From NCBI GenBank assembly GCA_022360105.1, contig JAKSDL010000294.1, positions 1 to 13,074 on the forward strand: a stretch of 13,074 nt of DNA, in the 5' to 3' direction. This stretch comes from Pseudomonadota bacterium (GTDB lineage Bacteria; SAR324; XYD2-FULL-50-16; JAHJRI01). The notes beneath the pieces were generated by a model. It did not search any database, was not told the origin of the DNA, and saw only the letters and a program-made list of their open reading frames with translations. The position numbers and the translations under genes are program-made. Positions 8,589 to 13,074 of this stretch are shown piece after piece. The number at the start of each line of letters is the position of its first letter. Position 1 is the first letter of the stretch.

Positions 8589-9524
8589 TTATCCTCCCTC
8601 CACAAAAGACTCAAATGCCTGCTGACTGGAATATTCAAATTGAAAGCCGGTCTGATCGATAAATTTACGCGCGGTTGCGATCCACGGGAATCTAATCATT
8701 GCCAGACCGGCACTGGGGGTTTCAGTCAATACTTTTAAACGGAATTTCCAGGCGACTTCATTCAAGAGTTTCAACACAGAATAAGGTAAAAACACCGGAA
8801 CATTGCCCATCGCTGTAATCATATCGGGAAAGGACACAGCACCTTCCCCGGTAATGTTGAAAATGCCGGATATTTTTTTCTCCAGGCACCATAAAATAGC
8901 CCTGGTCAGATCGTTTTCATGCACAAACTGAATGGCTGCATTTTCCTTGGGCAGAATCGCAATTTTCTTTTTGATATACCTGGAAACAGGATTGTCAGCC
9001 GTTGGACCAATCACAAAGCTGGCTCTTAAAATAGTTGTATCAATGTTTTTATTGGCTGTGATAAAACCTTTAAAAAGGTTTTCAATCTCTCGTTTATTTT
9101 TGCTGTAGATGAAGTCCTCATTACCCCGGAGCGGCTGGGTTTCATCCATGGGCACCGGGTTATCAGGATGAAAGCCATAGGCTGTCGTAGAGCTGGTATA
9201 GATCAAGTGGGACACCTTAGAGTCTTCACAAAGGGCCATGACATTTTTTGTCCCGTTGATGTTTATATCCTCCATTAGCTTTTTATTATGGAGTGGCGGG
9301 AGCACGTATGCTGTATGAATCACCGTGTCTATATCATGCCTGTTGAGCAGATCGTTCAAAGGTTCCCGAATATCTCGACAATAAAAATGCAATTTGGGCT
9401 GCGGTTTGGGTGAAGGCTTAAGATCCAAGCCGATAATCTGCTCCACTCGTGTATTTTGTTGCAGGCTTTCAACCAGTTTTGAACCAATATACCCTGAACT
9501 ACCCGTGATTAAGACAGTCTCCAT
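8589..9524 (-). CDS. NAD-dependent epimerase/dehydratase family protein (extended SDR)
   Basis: A 311-residue extended/atypical SDR. The N-terminal Rossmann motif is TGSSGYIG (7-14), strand 2 ends in D34 (NAD preference), the active site has S111/S112/T113 and Y140-S-K-N-K144, and a substrate domain follows (VIGP near 172). Such proteins isomerise sugar nucleotides, or act on 3-hydroxy/3-keto lipids and steroids; next to a thiolase and a classical SDR, an acyl or steroid-type substrate is more likely than a sugar nucleotide (inference). A longer in-frame start at 9617 exists but would overlap the thiolase gene by about 90 bp and add 31 residues that no Rossmann fold needs. The ATG at 9524 is preferred: AAGGTG lies 7 nt upstream and the Rossmann motif begins at residue 7. 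It starts 4 bp after the thiolase stop. Confidence 0.88.
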   Translation of the reverse strand: METVLITGSSGYIGSKLVESLQQNTRVEQIIGLDLKPSPKPQPKLHFYCRDIREPLNDLLNRHDIDTVIHTAYVLPPLHNKKLMEDININGTKNVMALCEDSKVSHLIYTSSTTAYGFHPDNPVPMDETQPLRGNEDFIYSKNKREIENLFKGFITANKNIDTTILRASFVIGPTADNPVSRYIKKKIAILPKENAAIQFVHENDLTRAILWCLEKKISGIFNITGEGAVSFPDMITAMGNVPVFLPYSVLKLLNEVAWKFRLKVLTETPSAGLAMIRFPWIATARKFIDQTGFQFEYSSQQAFESFVEGG

Positions 9525-9528
9525 CGGA

Positions 9529-10767
9529 TTACACCTTTTCGAGAATGTGAACGCACATGGCTGCTTCTTCAACGCCAATATTGCCACCACCGTTTTCTGC
9601 CAGACCCAGCCTGGCATTTTCTATTTGCCTTTTTCCGGCCTCCTCTCTTAACTGGACCCCCAGTTCATAAATTTGGGCCAGTCCGGATGCTCCAATTGGA
9701 TGACCCCGGCATTCCAAGCCGCCGCTGGTATTGATTGGTTTATCTCCTCCCAGTCTGGTTGCTCCGGATTCAGCATAGGGTCCACCCTCTCCTACCGGAC
9801 AAAATCCCATGGCTTCGGTTTGGTGCAATTCGCCATAGGATGTTGCGTCATGCAGTTCAGCGAAGTCGATATCATCCGGTTCCACACCGGCTGCGTTATA
9901 AGCTTCTTTTGACAGTCTTTCTCCAATGTCCTCTCCATCCAAATCCCGGTTTGTTCCGGTACCTAGAACGGAGGCACGAATTTTAACAGGTCTTGCATTA
10001 ACAAGTTTTTTAAGATAGCTCTCCGAACAAACTATCGCTGCAGCCGCACCATCCCCTACGGGAGCACACATAGCTCTTGTCAGGGGGTAGGCAATCTGCT
10101 TATCGGCCAGGACCTCTTCCACACTCATATTGTTCTGATATTGAGACATGGGATTTAACGAGCCGTGCCAGTGGTTTTTGGCACTAATCACGGCCAATTG
10201 ATGCTGGGTTGATCCGAATTTGTTCATATGCCATTTGGCGCCCATGGCATAGGCGTCCATGAAGATACTTCGATCAGACCCCGGTGCTGTTTGGTTTTCC
10301 GGTATATCAATTTCAAAGGTTTTGTTGAGTTCTGCCATCATGTTCAGATGACTTTCAAAATTCTCCACATCCATGCAGGATGCATACGCCATAAGCGATT
10401 GCATTTTATCCGGGTTGGTAATCTTTTCCGAACCAACAGCCAGGGCCACTTCATATATACCAGCCTTGACCCCGGCGTAAGCCAGATGCAGTGCCGTTGA
10501 GGCTCCTGCACAGGCATTTTCCACATTGGTGATGGGAATAGCTTCAATCCCCATGGCCCGTAGAGCTACCTGTCCGCGGATAGAGTGTTGATTGGAAAAC
10601 ATACCCCAAAAAGTGTTGGAAAAAAAGGCGGATTGCAGTGCCGACTTATCCATACCAGCATCAGCCAGTGCAAGACTAATCGCTTCATGAGACATATCCC
10701 TGACATCCCTGTCTGGATATTTATTAAAACGGATCATTCCTAATCCGGCAATGTATACGTCTGGCAT
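9529..10767 (-). CDS. Thiolase-family acyltransferase (SCP-x-like), first gene of the operon
   Basis: A 412-residue thiolase that would cleave a 3-oxoacyl-CoA with CoA, or run the reverse condensation. The nucleophile is C86 in NVENACAGAST; ELHDATS (304-310, H306) matches the HDCF-type motif of SCP-x thiolases with alanine for its Cys; GHPIG (355-359, H356) gives the catalytic His, preceded by C353. The C-terminal loop is ENGGGNIG, without the Cys of CxG in standard thiolases. This pattern places it among SCP2/SCP-x-type thiolases rather than FadA/PhaA. Such thiolases are often paired with a DUF35 zinc/OB-fold protein; none is present here. The ATG at 10767 follows AAAGGA six to seven nt upstream. 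The next gene starts 4 bp after the stop. The substrate is not evident: branched, long-chain or steroid side-chain acyl-CoA are options. Confidence 0.9.
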   Translation of the reverse strand: MPDVYIAGLGMIRFNKYPDRDVRDMSHEAISLALADAGMDKSALQSAFFSNTFWGMFSNQHSIRGQVALRAMGIEAIPITNVENACAGASTALHLAYAGVKAGIYEVALAVGSEKITNPDKMQSLMAYASCMDVENFESHLNMMAELNKTFEIDIPENQTAPGSDRSIFMDAYAMGAKWHMNKFGSTQHQLAVISAKNHWHGSLNPMSQYQNNMSVEEVLADKQIAYPLTRAMCAPVGDGAAAAIVCSESYLKKLVNARPVKIRASVLGTGTNRDLDGEDIGERLSKEAYNAAGVEPDDIDFAELHDATSYGELHQTEAMGFCPVGEGGPYAESGATRLGGDKPINTSGGLECRGHPIGASGLAQIYELGVQLREEAGKRQIENARLGLAENGGGNIGVEEAAMCVHILEKV

Positions 10768-10800
10768 AATTTGTCCTTTTATTGCAGCTTTTTGCAGCTG

Positions 10801-10880
10801 GCGGTTAGCTGTTAGCTAATAGTGCGTGAACATTTTTAATATTAAAACTGAAAGCTCCGCTTTCACAAAACAGAAGATCT
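10801..10880. repeat. Palindromic repeat, copy A
   Basis: An 80-bp unit that aligns with copy B over its whole length: two GTTAGCT heptamers, an AT-rich middle, then a perfect 6-bp hairpin with a 3-nt loop (GAAAGC-TCC-GCTTTC, 10850-10864) and the tail ACAAAACAGAAGATCT. The hairpin and tail are identical in A and B, while the 5' half has diverged by many substitutions. It lies 35 bp before the thiolase start, so its hairpin is probably in the operon leader or promoter. Confidence 0.8.
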
Positions 10881-10902
10881 AAAATCTATAGAGCCTCTGG
10901 CT

Positions 10903-10937
10903 TTTGGCATTTAGCTATTAGCGTTCAGCTGTCAGCC
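10903..10937. repeat. Degenerate heptanucleotide tract
   Basis: Five consecutive 7-mers read TTTGGCA, TTTAGCT, ATTAGCG, TTCAGCT, GTCAGCC. The period is clear though no two units are identical. The related tract in copy A has two exact GTTAGCT units (10804-10817). This resembles the AGCTnTTAGC-like short repeats scattered in intergenic DNA of many bacteria (general recollection, not checked). Confidence 0.6.
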
Positions 10938-11001
10938 GACAATGTGTAAACATTTCCTAAATATGAAATAGAAAGCTCCGCTTTCACAAAACAGAAGATC
11001 T
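10921..11001. repeat. Palindromic repeat, copy B, abutting the insertion sequence
   Basis: An 81-bp copy of the same unit, starting 120 bp after copy A. The hairpin GAAAGC-TCC-GCTTTC is at 10971-10985, followed by ACAAAACAGAAGATCT. The insertion sequence begins at or within 1-3 bases of its end; the boundary is ambiguous because TGA could belong to either the repeat or the IS. Confidence 0.8.
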
Positions 11002-11017
11002 GAGTCCCCTCCGAAAA
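11001..11017. repeat. Left terminal inverted repeat of the IS
   Basis: TGAGTCCCCTCCGAAAA pairs with the right end at 16 of 17 positions. Confidence 0.85.
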
Positions 11018-11051
11018 ATAGTATTTAGAATACAAGAGGGGCTATGATTAA

Positions 11052-11082
11052 GAGACGCAAACGCGTCTCACTAATTTTAGTG
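11052..11082. other. Two adjacent hairpins in the left end of the IS
   Basis: GAGACGC (11052-11058) and GCGTCTC (11063-11069) form a perfect 7-bp stem with loop AAAC. Overlapping its last base, CACTAA-TT-TTAGTG (11069-11082) is a second perfect palindrome with a 2-nt spacer. They lie about 50 bp inside the element, downstream of the transposase stop on the minus strand. Neither has a clear T tract. Possible roles are end recognition or blocking read-through transcription. Confidence 0.5.
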
Positions 11083-11219
11083 TTTAGTTGATACTTTGAT
11101 TATTTCGGCATTTTAGTTTTTCCAGGTATCATTTGTAAGTTTTTGCCGTTATTTCGTTTTAAAGGATCGTTTTTGTGCCTACTCTTCCTCTGTTGTTCAG
11201 GGGATAAAGCGATAATCGA

Positions 11220-12755
11220 TCAAGATGGTGCAACGTGTAGCACCGCAAATTGTTCTTTGACATGTTTTTTTATCCGAACCAGATTGAGCCAGACCGTTCT
11301 TGATATAGCCCAAAGGCTGTTTCGAAAGTTCTCACGGTAACGGGTTTTGTTGTTGTCAACATGGTATGCTAACTGAAACAAGCTGGCTTCCACGTTATTG
11401 CGACGATGTTTGATGTCGAGAGGCAAGTGTTCGATTGCTTTGCGTCGTTTGTAGCAGTCGATCTCTTCCGCTTTGATATAGCGCCAGCTGCCATTGAACT
11501 GTCTGATTTTATAATGGCCCGGTTTATACTCAATGGCGTTCATGTATTGATTGGTATGTCGGTCATAGACTAGAAGACCTAGGTCGGTTGGTTCATATTC
11601 ATAGCGCCCTTTGGCACCAGAGATACCGGTATAAACCAGGTTCATGGCATGGGCTTTTCCATACCCCAGATTGTCTTGGGATTGATAGGCACCATCCAGG
11701 TAAACCTCATCTATGGATCCCAAGATCTCCATAGCGTGGTTCAGAGCTGGTTGCATAAAGTCTTTGTCCGCGTGGGTAGCTTTTTCCACTTGGACATCAA
11801 CGATGAGATTTAACTCGTTTGGGTTACAGGTTTCTGTGATGTTTACGCTATTCCCCATAACGGATTGATGGCTCTTTCTGCGGTAAGCGGCGTCAGGATC
11901 ATGGGGAGATTGAATGGAGTCTGCGGCAATCGCTTTTGCTGGTTTTAATTGGGTGTGATCGCCTTTCACCTCATATTGCTCACTGAAAAGACGCTTTAAT
12001 GTTTTGAACTGATCATGATCGATATCGTCATAGAGGTTGTTTAGGTAAAGAAGCACCTTACCCAGATCAACCAGTTTTTGGGATTTTTCCTCTTCGGAAA
12101 GAGGGTAGATCACCTGATGGGGTTGTTGTTGGCAGAGGTCATCCAGTTGGATACGACGGTTTGTATCGGTTCTGTCTTTTAAATCGTCTGAGAGTGATTT
12201 CCAAAATGCCTGAAGGCAGGAGATGATCAAGCGTAGTCGAGTGCAACACACGATATTGGAACCAATGAGCTTGCTATCCATGCGTATCTTCTGACCATTG
12301 ACACCAAATAAGTCAACCTGGGACTTGGTCACGGCTTGGAAGGCTTCCATCATCAGGTTTCGACCATGGTTAAAACTAAAGTCATACATGGTCTGCTTGA
12401 ACAGATAATAGGTAGAAGGTGAGGGCACCTTATCACTGATGTTTTCAAAACCGAGTGCCTTCATAACCAGAAGGTTAAAATGAAGCTGCTCAAACAGCTG
12501 GGCATCGCTCCAGCCGTGCCCTTCTTTTAGGGCTAGCATGCCAACCAGGATGCGAACAGGTGCATTGGGGCGCCCCTTACGTTGACTATAAAGGTCTTTG
12601 AAGCACTCTTCATCGATGTTGCAAACCACATGATGAAAGAACTGATTGTGCCAGCTATGTGGATCATTAAAGGTTTTAGATCGTTTCTCGTCCAACTGCA
12701 TGGAAACGTCACTGAGAAAATCGATCTGTCGATTGGTAGTGGATTTCTTAAACAT
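11220..12755 (-). CDS. IS1182-like DDE transposase
   Basis: A 511-residue transposase that would bind the element's ends and catalyse cut and transfer. The N-terminal DUF772-type segment is at about 55-105 (YSQRKGRPNAPVRILVGMLA). The probable catalytic triad is D160 (KIRMDSK), D354 (VYLDGAY) and E456 (RNNVEASLFQL), with the family-typical SPHDPDA near 283-289. The length is that of a full IS1182-type protein, with no frameshift or stop. ATG at 12755; no strong Shine-Dalgarno precedes it, though a near-consensus promoter lies about 50 bp upstream. IS4- or IS5-group membership is less likely given the size and N-terminal domain. Confidence 0.92.
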   Translation of the reverse strand: MFKKSTTNRQIDFLSDVSMQLDEKRSKTFNDPHSWHNQFFHHVVCNIDEECFKDLYSQRKGRPNAPVRILVGMLALKEGHGWSDAQLFEQLHFNLLVMKALGFENISDKVPSPSTYYLFKQTMYDFSFNHGRNLMMEAFQAVTKSQVDLFGVNGQKIRMDSKLIGSNIVCCTRLRLIISCLQAFWKSLSDDLKDRTDTNRRIQLDDLCQQQPHQVIYPLSEEEKSQKLVDLGKVLLYLNNLYDDIDHDQFKTLKRLFSEQYEVKGDHTQLKPAKAIAADSIQSPHDPDAAYRRKSHQSVMGNSVNITETCNPNELNLIVDVQVEKATHADKDFMQPALNHAMEILGSIDEVYLDGAYQSQDNLGYGKAHAMNLVYTGISGAKGRYEYEPTDLGLLVYDRHTNQYMNAIEYKPGHYKIRQFNGSWRYIKAEEIDCYKRRKAIEHLPLDIKHRRNNVEASLFQLAYHVDNNKTRYRENFRNSLWAISRTVWLNLVRIKKHVKEQFAVLHVAPS

Positions 12756-12805
12756 CTTGGAATCGTAATTGTACCTGCAATATAAAGTGTGAATATTTTT
12801 AACTA

Positions 12806-12833
12806 ATTATAAACTAACTAATTGATATATCAA
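12806..12833 (-). promoter_or_regulatory. Transposase promoter with a palindromic -35 region
   Basis: On the minus strand, TTGATA (12828-12833) is followed after 16 bp by a perfect TATAAT (12806-12811). The -10 is about 50 bp upstream of the transposase ATG. The -35 lies inside the perfect 12-bp palindrome TTGATATATCAA (12822-12833), which could be an operator. Confidence 0.75.
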
Positions 12834-12867
12834 CTGAATTATCAATCTTTATTCAACTGTTTTCCAC

Positions 12868-12884
12868 TTTTCGGAGTGGACTCA
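12868..12884. repeat. Right terminal inverted repeat of the IS
   Basis: TTTTCGGAGTGGACTCA, complement of the left end with one mismatch. Confidence 0.85.
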
Positions 12885-12887
12885 AAT

Positions 12888-12933
12888 GTAAAAACCGAAA
12901 GCGTAGCTTTCATGAAACAGAAAATCTGAAATC
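12888..12933. repeat. Palindromic repeat, copy C (shortened)
   Basis: TGTAAAAACC, then GAAAGC-GTA-GCTTTC (12897-12911), then ATGAAACAGAAAATCTGAAATC. The stem equals that of copies A and B, but all three loop bases differ and the tail has three changes. The AT-rich middle of the 80-bp unit is missing, and the 5' edge is the IS junction. It ends about a dozen bases before the next start codon. Confidence 0.75.
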
Positions 12934-12944
12934 ATAAATCCCAA

Positions 12945-13074
12945 ATGCCCTTAAACAAATATTCAATGGGAATCGGCGATCGATTCTCAAGACAGGGAAA
13001 AGCCCAACTTACTGCAATAATCAAAGCCAAAGAACTCGGTGTTGATGTCACCCCGGTATGGAACAAGTCGCACA
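12945..13074 (+). CDS. Start of a probable tagaturonate epimerase (UxaE) family gene, cut by the window end
   Basis: 43 codons are visible. The protein begins MPLNKYSMGIGDRFSRQGKA and continues to VTPVWNKSH. The GIGDRF...KAQL..I.KA...GV...PVWNKS pattern is what I recall of the tagaturonate/fructuronate epimerase family, which links galacturonate and glucuronate catabolism; this is memory of a family, not a search. An in-frame TGA lies six codons upstream, so the start is the ATG at 12945 or the second ATG at 12966. No Shine-Dalgarno is visible: the upstream bases belong to repeat copy C, and the IS lies 60 bp away, so native promoter sequence has probably been displaced or comes from the IS end. 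Confidence 0.55.
   Translation, partial: MPLNKYSMGIGDRFSRQGKAQLTAIIKAKELGVDVTPVWNKSH

Larger units (their letters stand above)
10768..11000. other. Repeat-filled intergenic region upstream of the thiolase operon
   Basis: No open frame of note. The region consists almost wholly of the two ~80-bp repeat copies and AGC-rich heptamer tracts listed separately. It must contain the operon promoter unless transcription enters from the IS. The best minus-strand candidate (a TTGTGA over the hairpin of copy A with a TAATAT 18 bp on) is weak. Confidence 0.5.
11001..12884 (-). mobile_element. Complete IS1182-like insertion sequence, 1,884 bp
   Basis: The ends are a 17-bp terminal inverted repeat with one mismatch: TGAGTCCcCTCCGAAAA at 11001-11017 and its complement TTTTCGGAGTgGACTCA at 12868-12884. 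Between them lies one intact 511-codon DDE transposase, a 218-bp tail and a 129-bp promoter end. I see no target-site duplication: the left flank ends AGAAGATC and the right flank begins AATGTAAA. Intact gene, ends and promoter suggest the element is recent or still active. The family assignment rests on the transposase architecture. Confidence 0.85.

Noticed and set aside
9525..9617. Longer start of the extended SDR at 9617
   Set aside because: It would overlap the thiolase gene and add 31 residues before the Rossmann motif; the ATG at 9524 has a good ribosome binding site.
9673..9986. Plus-strand open frames opposite the thiolase gene
   Set aside because: They are antisense to a clear thiolase with all its motifs and show no family resemblance of their own.
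10801..11001. CRISPR array
   Set aside because: There are only two diverged units at a 120-bp period, palindromic and without unique spacers of constant size; no cas gene is present.
10985..12900. Target-site duplication around the IS
   Set aside because: Flanks AGAAGATC and AATGTAAA share no direct repeat. The similarity of the hairpin units on both sides is that of diverged repeat copies, with different loops, not of a recent duplication.
1..13074. tRNA, rRNA or known riboswitch
   Set aside because: No cloverleaf or conserved rRNA stretch was recognised in the intergenic regions on either strand; small unstructured RNAs cannot be excluded by eye.

Overview
The window reads as chromosomal DNA of a Gram-negative, fairly AT-rich bacterium with a large signalling repertoire. 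No gene fixes the taxon. The hybrid Ser/Thr-kinase/ATPase/histidine-kinase giant, a chemoreceptor and the start of a probable tagaturonate-epimerase-family gene would fit groups such as Desulfobacterota, Calditrichota or Balneolota, but that is inference. No rRNA, tRNA or CRISPR array was seen.

Layout: (1) 1-1710, plus strand: a methyl-accepting chemotaxis protein whose 5' end lies before the window. (2) 1711-1818: a short convergent intergenic stretch with two hairpins, one for each direction of transcription. (3) 1819-7458, minus strand: a 1,879-residue signalling protein with an N-terminal Ser/Thr kinase, a STAND/AAA-type ATPase, a long helical repeat region, GAF and PAS domains, and a C-terminal histidine kinase. 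It is visibly more AT-rich than the metabolic genes. (4) 7459-7826: AT-rich intergenic DNA with a dubious 61-codon open frame and an AT-rich hairpin. (5) 7827-10767, minus strand: a tightly packed three-gene operon in the order thiolase (SCP-x-like), extended SDR (epimerase/dehydratase-like), classical SDR. Gaps are 4 and 3 bp and ribosome binding sites sit inside or beside the preceding stop codons, so translation is probably coupled. (6) 10768-11000: a non-coding region made of two diverged ~80-bp copies, 120 bp apart, each with a GAAAGC-NNN-GCTTTC hairpin and degenerate AGC-rich heptamers. (7) 11001-12884: a complete IS1182-like insertion sequence with an intact DDE transposase, 17-bp terminal inverted repeats (16/17) and a near-consensus promoter. 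(8) 12885-13074: a third copy of the hairpin repeat, then the start of a plus-strand gene resembling the tagaturonate epimerase (UxaE) family, cut by the window end.

How the parts relate: the chemoreceptor and the giant kinase are both sensory but convergently transcribed, so no operon links them. The thiolase/SDR/SDR operon has the enzyme types for making or cleaving a 3-oxoacyl-CoA and for oxidising or reducing keto/hydroxy groups; the substrate cannot be read from the sequence. The IS sits between two copies of a palindromic repeat family and separates that operon from the uronate-type gene. The least explained feature is the hairpin repeat family: its stem is identical in three copies while the loop and flanks change.
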